The notes under the pieces are model-generated. The model was given only the letters and a program-made list of their open reading frames with translations, did not search any database and was not told where the DNA came from. Below are positions 34,499-47,013 of a stretch of 64,000 nucleotides of DNA, one piece after another (within the stretch, counting starts at the first letter, position 1; every line of letters starts with the position of its first letter). The stretch is from Astropecten irregularis (taxonomy: Eukaryota; Echinodermata; Asteroidea; Paxillosida; Astropectinidae). Location of the stretch: NCBI GenBank assembly GCA_963971285.1, contig OZ020253.1, forward strand, positions 18,922,528 to 18,986,527. Reading direction: 5' to 3'. Made by a program: the position numbers and the translations under genes.

Positions 34499-35556
34499 AG
34501 CTGTTCCGACATTTCCGATGTCGGAACAGGTTTTGTTTTTGTTCTGATTTTTATTATTATTATTATTATACTTTATCACCCAAAGTTTGTTTATTCCTGA
34601 TCTCTTACTTAGCTTCTTCTGATCAGCTTAAATGAGGTATCATATGAAAGCTTATAAGCTGAAGTTAATCCTAAGACTGAGTTTGTTAAAATTCTTAATT
34701 AATTATGCACGTGACAGCTCATTTGCATATTTAATTAGTCAATTTTGTTAGCAGCGTATCTCGAGAACTACAAATGCTATGAAAATAATTCTTTTTCGAA
34801 AAGCTTTGTTACATCATGTAGTTGTGCATGCTGCCAAGAAGTTTACAGTGACGTCATCATGACGTCATCAAAAATGCTGATTTCTATTATTAGCAGCATA
34901 TCTGGAGAACGGTAAGTGCTACGGTAATGATTCTTTTTGTAAAAGCTTTATTACATCATGTAGTTGTGCATGCTGCCCTGAAATTTACAGTGACGTCATC
35001 ATGAAGTCATCAAAAAAGGTAATTTTTAATTCTTTAATAATTAAGCACGTGACAGCTCATTTAAATTTTTAATTAGTCAATTTTGTTAGCAGCGTATCTC
35101 GAGAACGACAAAGGCTATGAATATGATTCTTTTTGGAAAGGCTTAGTTACATCATGAAGTTGTGCATGCTGCCCCGAAATTTACAGTGACGTCATCATGA
35201 TGTCATCAAATAAGGTAATTTTTGGGTAATAGCATTATATCTCGAGAACGGTAAGTGCTACGGTATTGGTTCTTTTTGTTAAAGCTTTGTTAGACCCTGT
35301 AGATTTGCATGCTGTTGTGAAATTGACTGTGACGTCATTATGACGTCATCAAAAGGCATAATTTATGTTTGCAGCATATCTTGAGAATGGCAAAAGCTAT
35401 GGTAATGATTCTTTTTACAAAAGCTTTGTTAGAAACTTTAGATGCACGCTGCTTTGTAAATGACCGTGACGTCATCATGACGTCATCGGAGCTTATAAAG
35501 TTGATCAAATAAGTCGGAACAGCTCCGTGTTCGTCCACGAACACTTAAATGTCTAG
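34499..35556 (+). mobile_element. Uninterrupted element (subfamily e reference copy)
   Basis: The head TTTCCGATG with GTTCTG is followed directly by the subfamily-e body (CATATCTGGAGAACGG, TTTGGAAAGGCTTAG). It is the intact standard for the interrupted 17452-26271 element. Confidence 0.85.
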
Positions 35557-36625
35557 TTATTATTATACTTTATCACCCAAAGTTTGTTTATTCCTGATCT
35601 CTTACTTAGCTTCTTCTGATCAGCTTAAATGAGGTATCTTATGAAAGCTTATAAGCTGAAGTTAATCCTAAGACTGAGTTTGTTAAAATTCTTAATTAAT
35701 TATTCACGTGACAGCTCATTTGCATATTTAATTAGTCAATTTTGTTAGCAGCGTATCTCAAGAACTACAAATGCTATGGAAATGATTCTTTTTCCAAAAG
35801 CTTCGTTATATCGTGTAGTTGTGCATGCTGCCAAGAAATTTACAGTGACGTCATCATGACGTCATCAAAAATGCTGATTTTTATTATTAGCAGCATATCT
35901 CGAGAACGGTAAGTGCTACGGCAATGATTCTTTTTGTAAAAGCTTTGTTACATCATGTAGTTGTGCATGCTGCCCCAAAATTTACAGTGACGTCATCATG
36001 AAGTCATCAAAAAAGGTAATTTTTAATTCTTTAATAATTCAGCACGTGACAGCTCATTCAAATTTTTAATTAGTCAATTTTGTTAGCGGTGTATCTCGAG
36101 AACGACAAAGGCTATGAATATGATTCTTTTTGCAAAAGCTTAGTTACATCATGTAGTTGTGCATGCTGCCAAGAAATTTACCGTGACGTCATCATGACGT
36201 CATTAAAAAAAGGTAATTTTTGGTTAGCAGTATATCTCGAGAACGGTAAGTGATACGGTAACGGGTTCTTTTTGTAAAAGCTTTGAAAGACCCTGGAGAT
36301 GTGCATGCTGTTGTGAAATTAACTGGACATCATTATGACGTCATCAAAAGGCATAATAAATGTTTGCAGGATATCTTGAGAATGACAAAAGCTATGGTAA
36401 TGATTCTTTTCGCAAAATCTTTGTTATAGCCTTTAGAAGCACGCTGCTTTGTTAATGACCATGACGTCATCATGACGTCATCGGAGCTTATAAAGCTGAT
36501 CAAATAAGTCGGAACAGCTCCGTGTTCGTCCACGAACACTTAAATGTCTAGTTATTATTATTATTATTAGCTGTTCCGACATTTCTGATGTCGGAACAGG
36601 TTTTGTTTTTGTTCTGATTTTTATT

Positions 36626-39600
36626 AGCTGTTCCGACATTTCCGATGTCGGAACAGGTATTGTTTTTGCTCATGTTTTCTCGCTCATTAGCTTTGTGCAC
36701 AAAGTTTGTTTATTCGTAATCTTTTATAATCTTTTTCTGGTGAGCTTATATGAGGTATCTTATGAAAGCTTATAAGCTGAAGTTAATCCCAAGACTGAGT
36801 TTGTTAAAATTCTTAATTAATTAGTCGCGTGACAGTCATTTGAATATTTAATTAGTAATTTTTGTTAGCAGCGTATCTCGAGAACGGCAGGTGGTACGGA
36901 ATTAATTCTTTTTGCAAAAGCTTAGTAACACCCTGTAGATGTGCATGCTGCCATAAAATTTGTGACGTTACGTCATCATGACGTCACAACCGGAAGTTGA
37001 ATTTTGACGCGAAATAACTCAAAAACTAATGGATTTGGGCATTTAAAACCAACAGTCTAAAAAATAGAGACATGCTAGGGCTTTCAGAAAATATAAGTGA
37101 TGACGTCATACGGGTTACACAGCGCCCTCTACGGTTGATTAAAGATATACAGTGATTACGTAATCCGAAAAAAACCAACGGATTTCCGTGAAATTTGGTA
37201 AGTGTCAAGCACTGGAACACCTCCTTATGTTTGTGAAGTTTGAATGTGATGACGTCATTCAACCGGAAGTTATGTGCTTTTAAAGGAAAAATGACGTCAT
37301 TGTTAAAATACTATTTACTCGGTAACGGCATATGCTAAGAAAATAACTCTTTTTTCCAAAAGCTTGTTTACATCCTTTAGTTGTGCATGCTGCAATGAAA
37401 ATAGCCGCGAAGTCATCATGACGTCATAAAACTGGCTGTTTTAAAGCCCGGGATCGAGGGCCCATAATGTATATGTGCATGGCCATTATGGTATGTGTGT
37501 GTACATTGCATGTGGTACTCTTTACAGTGAATCCCCAAGACCCCGAATTAGCTGGGACTGGTTTATCTTAACACGCCGGCTTCAAAGATCCAAAAATGAA
37601 CAATGCAGAGTATAGCACAATATTCCTATGATACTTAATGAATGTTTTTGTGAAAAAAATCAGAAATATATGTCGTGTAATTAAGGTTATAACACAAAAA
37701 CACTATAAGGGCAAATTAGGTCGTATACGTATTTCCAGCCTCAGCAATTGTTAGGATGTCGCACACCAATATGGTTTTATAGATGTACTGGTAGCTGTGA
37801 CTTTGTTGCAGCTGCCGCATGAGAATTCCAGGAAGGCGATACATCACGTACGATGGTTTTAGCCATACACTGGCAAAACTTTAACAATAACTGAATTAGG
37901 AAAATCCGTCTGTTGAAACCATAATTAGGCTTTTCAGAATGATTCACAAAATGGTTTTTGAGGTGACGAAATGTTTGCGACTTGACAAAATGTTTTCGGG
38001 TTGACGTAATGTTTGCGAGTTGAGGCAATGTTTTAGAGTTGACGCAATGTTTGCGAGTTGAGGCAATGTTTTCGAGTTGACGTAATGTTTGCGAGTTTGC
38101 GCAATGTTTTAGAGTTGACGTAATGTTTGCGAGTTGAGGCAATGTTTTCGAGTTGACAAAATGTTTGCTACTTGACAAAATGTTTTCGGGTTGACGCAAT
38201 GTTTGTGAGTTTACGGAATGTTTTCGAGTTGACGTTATGTTTGCGAGTTGGCGCAATGTTTTAGAGTTGACGCAATGTTTGCGAGTTGAGGCAATGTTTT
38301 CGAGTTGGCGCAATGTTTGCGAGTTTGCGCAATGTTTTCGAGTTGACGTAATGTTTGCGATTTTCCGCAATGTGTTAGAGTTGACGTAATGTTTGCGAGT
38401 TGAGGCAATGTTTTCGAGTTGACGAAATGTTTGCTACTTGACAAAATGTTTTCGGGTTGACGCAATGTATGAGTTTACGGAATGTTTTCGAGTTGACGTA
38501 ATGTTTGCGGGTTGGCGCAATGTTTTAGAGTTGACGCAATGTTTGCGAGTTGAGGCAATGTTTTCGAGTTGGCGCAATGTTTGCGAGTTGGCGCAATGTT
38601 TTAGGGTTGAAGCAATGTATGCGAGTTGAGGCAATGTTTTCGAGTTGGCGCAATGTTTGCGAGTTGACACAATGTTTTTGAGTTGGCGCAATTAATGTTT
38701 GCGAGTTGACGTAATGTTTGCGATTTGAGGCAATGTTTTAGAGTTGATGTAATGTTTGCGAGTTGAGGCAATGTTTAAGAGTTGACGCAATGTTTAAGAG
38801 TTGACACAATAGTAAAGGCAAGCATGGGCACCAAAAAGTGCCCAAAATGCTATGTAAGAGGTAGGCCAGCAAGTACATGACCAGGCACTGTTGCCACGGT
38901 AACAATTTAGGTACGTGTGTAGTATACAAGGGCATATACATGTAGTAGGATATTGAAAGTACTGTAAAGTCTCCATTATTTTGCGTGTAAAGTCTCCATT
39001 ATTTTGCGTGTGGAGGTTGTGTTATCAGGCTTAGTTTCATTACCCCATCAGTTTCATATACTTGTAAATTTTGAGAGCGACAAGTGCTACGAACTTGATT
39101 CTTTTATCTGTTATATCATGTACACCTGTACATGTAGTTGTGTACGTGTATGCTGCCACGAAAATGACTGTGACATCATTACGATAAGTCATTGTCATCG
39201 AAATTTGGGTTTCCTATTTAAAGATACGTGATTGAAAGATTTTTTTTCTACGGTTAATACTAAAATGTCCGTGAATTACTTGAATAAAAATCATTTGTCA
39301 GAGAATGTGACATTGAGACTGAAGTCACTGATAGAATTGCTACGAGGAACATTAAAAACTAAAATACACCATACAGCCCTTATACCTCAAAACAAAAGAA
39401 TAATCTTCCGCTTTGTGTGACGTCTCGTGACCATGGCTTGCGATATGAAGGTAGATTTAGGTCGATCGGCAGCACACCAATAGCGCCACCAAGCATCTTA
39501 ACGTTATGAAAAATGCTGATTTTTTTGTTTGCAGTATATCTCGAGAACGACAAATGCTATGGTAATGATTCTTTTTGCAAAAGTTCTGTTAGATCCTGAA

Positions 39601-40565
39601 GATGTACATGCGGCAGTGAAAATAAATGTGATGTCACCATGACGTCATAAAAAGCTGAATTTTATTCCGTATCGTTAAGAATGTCTGATTGTCAGGAAAC
39701 TTGGTATGTGTGATGTCTGTGCTATAATAATACTCCAATAATGTTTAAGTAATGATTTATAATTTGGAATTAAACATTTTTTGGTAAATTTTTTAGAATT
39801 GTCGAGATATGCTGGTAAATTTTACATCATATAGTTGTGCATGCTGCCAAGAAATTTACCGTGACGTCATCATGACGTCATCAAAAATGCTGATTTAATT
39901 ATTAGCAGCACATCTCGAGAACGGTAAGTGCTACGGTAATGATTCTTTTTGTAAAAGCTTCGTTTCATCATGTAGTTGTGCATGCTGCCCCGAAATTTAC
40001 AGTGACGTCATCATGAAGTCATCAAAAAGTAATGTTTAATTCTTTAATATTTAAACACGTGGCAGCTCATTTAAATGTTAAATTAGTAAATTTTGTTAGC
40101 AGCGTATCTCGAGAACGACAAAGGCTATGAATATGATTCTTTTTGCAAAAGCTTAGTTACATCATGTTGTTGTGCATGTTGCCAAGAAATTTACCGTGAC
40201 GTCATCATGACGTCATAAAAAAGGTAATGTTTGGGTAGCAGTATATCTCGAGAACGGTAAGTGATACGGTAATGGTTCTTTTTTATAAAAGCTTTGAAAG
40301 ACCCTGTAGATGTGCATGCTGTTGTGAAATTAACTGTGACGTCATTATGACGTCATCAATAGGCATAATTAATGTTTGCAGGATATCTTGAGAATGACAA
40401 AAGCTATGGTAATGATTCTTTTCGCAAAAGCTTTGTTATAGCCTTTATATATGCATGCTGCTTTGGAAATGACCGTGACGTCATCATGACGTCATCGGAG
40501 CTAATAAAGCTGATCAAATAAGTCGGAACAGCTCCGTGTTCGTCCACGAACACTTAAATGTCTAG
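36626..40565 (+). mobile_element. 3.94-kb element with captured minisatellite (subfamily c), copy 2
   Basis: Same length as 21335-25274 (3940 bp); every compared landmark is offset by exactly 15291. The left flank is the T/TTA run of the 36569 head and the right flank is TTA DNA before the head at 40580, both unlike copy 1. Two separate insertions of one recent source therefore fit better than a segmental duplication. Confidence 0.85.
37946..38806 (+). repeat. 19-bp minisatellite inside the second 3.94-kb element
   Basis: It corresponds to 22655-23515 with the same order of variant units as far as compared. Long frames at 37777-38370 and 38434-38691 are shadows. Confidence 0.9.
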
Positions 40566-40579
40566 TTATTATTATTATT

Positions 40580-40628
40580 AGCTGTTCCGACATTTCTGAT
40601 GTCGGAACAGGTTTTGTTTTTGTTCTGA

Positions 40629-40663
<35 letters not shown>

Positions 40664-41983
40664 CTTTATCACCCAAAGTTTGTTTATTCCTGATCTCTTA
40701 CTTAGCTTCTTCTGATCAGCTTAAATGTGGTATCATATGAAAGCTTATAAGCTGAAGTTAATCCTAAGACTGAGTTTGTTAAAATTCTTAATTAATTATG
40801 CACGTGACAGCTCATTTGCATATTTAATTAGTCAATTTTGTTAGCAGCGTATCTCGAGAACTACAAATGCTATGAAAATAATTCTTTTTCCAAAAGCTTT
40901 GTAACATCATGTAGTTGTGCATGCTGCCAAGAAATTTACAGTGACGTCATCATGACGTCATCAAAAATGCTGATTTCTATTATTAGCAGCATATCTCGAG
41001 AACGGTAAATGCTACGGTAATGATTCTTTTTGTAAAAGCTTTATTACATCATGTAGTTGTGCATGCTGCCCCGAAATTTACAGTGACGTCATCATGAAGT
41101 CATCAAAAAAGGTAATTTTTAATTCCTTAATAATTAAGCACGTGACAGCTCATTTAAATGTTTAATTAGTCAATTTTGTTAGCAGCGTATCTCGAGAACG
41201 ACAAAGGCTATGAATATGATTCTTTTTGCAAAGGCTTAGTTACATCATGTAAGTGTGCATGCTGCCAAGAAATTTACCGTGTCGTCATCATGACGTCATC
41301 AAAAATGCTGATTTTATTTTTAGCAGCATATCTCGAGAACGGTAAGTGCTACGGTAATGATTCTTTTTGTAAAAGCTTTGTTACATCATGTCGTTGTGCA
41401 TGCTGCCCCGAAATTTACAGTGACGTCATCATGAAGTCATCAAAATAGAGAATTTTTAATTATTTAATAATTAAGCACGTGACAGCTCATTTAAATTTTT
41501 AATTAGTCAATTTTGCTAGCAGCGTATCTCGAGAACGACAAAGGCTTTGAATATGATTCTTTTTGCAAAGGCTAAGTTACATCATGTAGTTGTGCATGCT
41601 GCCAAAAAAATTACCGTGGCGTCATTATGACGTCATCAAAAGGCACAATTAATGTTTGCAGGATATCTTGAGAATGACAAAAGCTATGGTAATGAATTTT
41701 TTTCGCAAAATCTTTGTTATAGCCTTTAGATATGCATGCTGCTTTGGAAATGACCGTGACGTCATTATGACATCTTCAAAAGGCAAAATTTATGTTTGCA
41801 GCATATCTTCAGAATGACAAAAGCTATGTTAATGATTCTTTTCACAAAAGCTTTGTTAGAAATTTTAGATGCACGCTGCTGTGTAAATGACCGTGACGTC
41901 ATCATGACGTCATCGGAGCTTATAAAGTTGATCAAATAAGTCGGAACAGCTCCGTGTTCGTCCACGAACACTTAAATGTCTAG
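40580..41983 (+). mobile_element. Uninterrupted element (subfamily j)
   Basis: Complete, ~1.4 kb, with about nine monomers. Markers are GTGTCGTCATCATGACG, ATCAAAATAGAG and TGACATCTTCAAAAGGC. It is one of four near-identical bodies. Confidence 0.85.
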
Positions 41984-43379
41984 TTATTATTATTATTATA
42001 CTTTATCACCCAAAGTTTGTTTATTCCTGATCTCTTACTTAGCTTCTTCTGATCAGCTTAAATGTGGTATCATATGAAAGCTTATAAGCTGAAGTTAATC
42101 CTAAGACTGAGTTTGTTAAAATTCTTAATTAATTATGCACGTGACAGCTCATTTGCATATTTAATTAGTCAATTTTGTTAGCAGCGTATCTCGAGAACTA
42201 CAAATGCTATGAAAATAATTCTTTTTCCAAAAGCTTTGTAACATCATGTAGTTGTGCATGCTGCCAAGAAATTTACAGTGACGTCATCATGACGTCATCA
42301 AAAATGCTGATTTCTATTATTAGCAGCATATCTCGAGAACGGTAAATGCTACGGTAATGATTCTTTTTGTAAAAGCTTTATTACATCATGTAGTTGTGCA
42401 TGCTGCCCCGAAATTTACAGTGACGTCATCATGAAGTCATCAAAAAAGGTAATTTTTAATTCCTTAATAATTAAGCACGTGACAGCTCATTTAAATGTTT
42501 AATTAGTCAATTTTGTTAGCAGCGTATCTCGAGAACGACAAAGGCTATGAATATGATTCTTTTTGCAAAGGCTTAGTTACATCATGTAAGTGTGCATGCT
42601 GCCAAGAAATTTACCGTGTCGTCATCATGACGTCATCAAAAATGCTGATTTTATTTTTAGCAGCATATCTCGAGAACGGTAAGTGCTACGGTAATGATTC
42701 TTTTTGTAAAAGCTTTGTTACATCATGTCGTTGTGCATGCTGCCCCGAAATTTACAGTGACGTCATCATGAAGTCATCAAAATAGAGAATTTTTAATTAT
42801 TTAATAATTAAGCACGTGACAGCTCATTTAAATTTTTAATTAGTCAATTTTGCTAGCAGCGTATCTCGAGAACGACAAAGGCTTTGAATATGATTCTTTT
42901 TGCAAAGGCTAAGTTACATCATGTAGTTGTGCATGCTGCCAAAAAAATTACCGTGGCGTCATTATGACGTCATCAAAAGGCACAATTAATGTTTGCAGGA
43001 TATCTTGAGAATGACAAAAGCTATGGTAATGAATTTTTTTCGCAAAATCTTTGTTATAGCCTTTAGATATGCATGCTGCTTTGGAAATGACCGTGACGTC
43101 ATTATGACATCTTCAAAAGGCAAAATTTATGTTTGCAGCATATCTTCAGAATGACAAAAGCTATGTTAATGATTCTTTTCACAAAAGCTTTGTTAGAAAT
43201 TTTAGATGCACGCTGCTGTGTAAATGACCGTGACGTCATCATGACGTCATCGGAGCTTATAAAGTTGATCAAATAAGTCGGAACAGCTCCGTGTTCGTCC
43301 ACGAACACTTAAATGTCTAGTTAGCTGTTCCGACATTTCTGATGTCGGAACAGGTTTTGTTTTTGTTCTGATTTTTATT

Positions 43380-43428
43380 AGCTGTTCCGACATTTCTGAT
43401 GTCGGAACAGGTTTTGTTTTTGTTCTGA

Positions 43429-43463
<35 letters not shown>

Positions 43464-44783
43464 CTTTATCACCCAAAGTTTGTTTATTCCTGATCTCTTA
43501 CTTAGCTTCTTCTGATCAGCTTAAATGTGGTATCATATGAAAGCTTATAAGCTGAAGTTAATCCTAAGACTGAGTTTGTTAAAATTCTTAATTAATTATG
43601 CACGTGACAGCTCATTTGCATATTTAATTAGTCAATTTTGTTAGCAGCGTATCTCGAGAACTACAAATGCTATGAAAATAATTCTTTTTCCAAAAGCTTT
43701 GTAACATCATGTAGTTGTGCATGCTGCCAAGAAATTTACAGTGACGTCATCATGACGTCATCAAAAATGCTGATTTCTATTATTAGCAGCATATCTCGAG
43801 AACGGTAAATGCTACGGTAATGATTCTTTTTGTAAAAGCTTTATTACATCATGTAGTTGTGCATGCTGCCCCGAAATTTACAGTGACGTCATCATGAAGT
43901 CATCAAAAAAGGTAATTTTTAATTCCTTAATAATTAAGCACGTGACAGCTCATTTAAATGTTTAATTAGTCAATTTTGTTAGCAGCGTATCTCGAGAACG
44001 ACAAAGGCTATGAATATGATTCTTTTTGCAAAGGCTTAGTTACATCATGTAAGTGTGCATGCTGCCAAGAAATTTACCGTGTCGTCATCATGACGTCATC
44101 AAAAATGCTGATTTTATTTTTAGCAGCATATCTCGAGAACGGTAAGTGCTACGGTAATGATTCTTTTTGTAAAAGCTTTGTTACATCATGTCGTTGTGCA
44201 TGCTGCCCCGAAATTTACAGTGACGTCATCATGAAGTCATCAAAATAGAGAATTTTTAATTATTTAATAATTAAGCACGTGACAGCTCATTTAAATTTTT
44301 AATTAGTCAATTTTGCTAGCAGCGTATCTCGAGAACGACAAAGGCTTTGAATATGATTCTTTTTGCAAAGGCTAAGTTACATCATGTAGTTGTGCATGCT
44401 GCCAAAAAAATTACCGTGGCGTCATTATGACGTCATCAAAAGGCACAATTAATGTTTGCAGGATATCTTGAGAATGACAAAAGCTATGGTAATGAATTTT
44501 TTTCGCAAAATCTTTGTTATAGCCTTTAGATATGCATGCTGCTTTGGAAATGACCGTGACGTCATTATGACATCTTCAAAAGGCAAAATTTATGTTTGCA
44601 GCATATCTTCAGAATGACAAAAGCTATGTTAATGATTCTTTTCACAAAAGCTTTGTTAGAAATTTTAGATGCACGCTGCTGTGTAAATGACCGTGACGTC
44701 ATCATGACGTCATCGGAGCTTATAAAGTTGATCAAATAAGTCGGAACAGCTCCGTGTTCGTCCACGAACACTTAAATGTCTAG
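43380..44783 (+). mobile_element. Uninterrupted element (subfamily j)
   Basis: Complete copy nested in the head of another subfamily-j element. The body is near-identical to 40580-41983. Confidence 0.85.
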
Positions 44784-44791
44784 TTATTATT

Positions 44792-45647
44792 AGCTGTTCC
44801 GACATTTCTGATGTCGGAACAGGTTTTGTTTTTGTTCTGATTTTTATTATTATTATTATTATTATTATACTTTATCACCCAAAGTTTGTTTATTCCTGAT
44901 CTCTTACTTAGCTTCTTCTGATCAGCTTAAATGAGGTATCATATGAAAGCTTATAAGCTGAAGTTAATCCTAAGACTGAGTTTGTTAAAATTCTTAATTA
45001 ATTATGCACGTGACAGCTCATTTGCATATTTAATTAGTCAATTTTGTTAGCAGCGTATCTCGAGAACTACAAATGCTATGAAAATAATTCTTTTTGCAAA
45101 GGCTTAGTAGCATCATGTAGTTGTGCATGCTGCCAAGAAATTTACCGTGACATCATCATGACGTCATCAAAAATGCTGATTTTATTTTTAGCAGCATATC
45201 TCGAGAACGGTAAGTGCTACGGTAATGATTCTTTTTTTAAAAGCTTTGTTACATCATGTAGTTGTGCATGCTGCCCCGAAATTTACAGTGACGTCATCAT
45301 GACGTCATCAAAAAAGGTAATTTTTGGTTAAGAGCATTATATCTGGAGAACGGTAAGTGCTACGGTATTGGTTCTTTTTGTAAAAGCTTTGTTAGACCCT
45401 GTAGATTTGCATGCTGTTGTGAAATTAACTGTGACGTCATTATGACGTCATCAAAAGGCATAATTTATGTTTGCAGCATATCTTGAGAATGACAAAAGCT
45501 ATGGTAATGATTCTTTTCACAAAAGCTTTGTTAGAAACTGCAGATGCATGCTGCTTTGTAAATGACCATGACGTCATCGGAGCTTATAAGGCTGATCAAA
45601 TAAGTCGGAACAGCTCCGTGTTCGTCCACGAACACTTAAATGTCTAG
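44792..45647 (+). mobile_element. Uninterrupted element
   Basis: The body resembles 17629-18495 at its 5' side and ends with the CAGATGCATGCTGC-type tail region. CTAG ends at 45647. Confidence 0.85.
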
Positions 45648-46977
45648 TTATTATTATACTTTATCACCCAAAGTTTGTTTATTCCTGATCTCTTACTTAG
45701 CTTCTTCTGATCAGCTTAAATGTGGTATCATATGAAAGCTTATAAGCTGAAGTTAATCCTAAGACTGAGTTTGTTAAAATTCTTAATTAATTATGCACGT
45801 GACAGCTCATTTGCATATTTAATTAGTCAATTTTGTTAGCAGCGTATCTCGAGAACTACAAATGCTATGAAAATAATTCTTTTTCCAAAAGCTTTGTAAC
45901 ATCATGTAGTTGTGCATGCTGCCAAGAAATTTACAGTGACGTCATCATGACGTCATCAAAAATGCTGATTTCTATTATTAGCAGCATATCTCGAGAACGG
46001 TAAATGCTACGGTAATGATTCTTTTTGTAAAAGCTTTATTACATCATGTAGTTGTGCATGCTGCCCCGAAATTTACAGTGACGTCATCATGAAGTCATCA
46101 AAAAAGGTAATTTTTAATTCCTTAATAATTAAGCACGTGACAGCTCATTTAAATGTTTAATTAGTCAATTTTGTTAGCAGCGTATCTCGAGAACGACAAA
46201 GGCTATGAATATGATTCTTTTTGCAAAGGCTTAGTTACATCATGTAAGTGTGCATGCTGCCAAGAAATTTACCGTGTCGTCATCATGACGTCATCAAAAA
46301 TGCTGATTTTATTTTTAGCAGCATATCTCGAGAACGGTAAGTGCTACGGTAATGATTCTTTTTGTAAAAGCTTTGTTACATCATGTCGTTGTGCATGCTG
46401 CCCCGAAATTTACAGTGACGTCATCATGAAGTCATCAAAATAGAGAATTTTTAATTATTTAATAATTAAGCACGTGACAGCTCATTTAAATTTTTAATTA
46501 GTCAATTTTGCTAGCAGCGTATCTCGAGAACGACAAAGGCTTTGAATATGATTCTTTTTGCAAAGGCTAAGTTACATCATGTAGTTGTGCATGCTGCCAA
46601 AAAAATTACCGTGGCGTCATTATGACGTCATCAAAAGGCACAATTAATGTTTGCAGGATATCTTGAGAATGACAAAAGCTATGGTAATGAATTTTTTTCG
46701 CAAAATCTTTGTTATAGCCTTTAGATATGCATGCTGCTTTGGAAATGACCGTGACGTCATTATGACATCTTCAAAAGGCAAAATTTATGTTTGCAGCATA
46801 TCTTCAGAATGACAAAAGCTATGTTAATGATTCTTTTCACAAAAGCTTTGTTAGAAATTTTAGATGCACGCTGCTGTGTAAATGACCGTGACGTCATCAT
46901 GACGTCATCGGAGCTTATAAAGTTGATCAAATAAGTCGGAACAGCTCCGTGTTCGTCCACGAACACTTAAATGTCTA

Positions 46978-47013
<36 letters not shown>

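Larger units (their letters stand above)
33349..36551 (+). mobile_element. Interrupted element, two insertions
   Basis: Head at 33349, adjacent to the preceding tail. Insertions are 33412-34484 and 34499-35556; the body resumes at 35557 and ends at 36551. Confidence 0.7.
36569..43320 (+). mobile_element. Interrupted element (subfamily j)
   Basis: Head at 36569; insertions are the second 3.94-kb element (36626-40565) and 40580-41983. The body resumes at 41984 and is near-identical to the three other subfamily-j bodies. Confidence 0.7.
43323..46978 (+). mobile_element. Interrupted element (subfamily j)
   Basis: The head at 43323 abuts the preceding tail. Insertions are 43380-44783 (also subfamily j) and 44792-45647; the body resumes at 45648. 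Confidence 0.75.
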
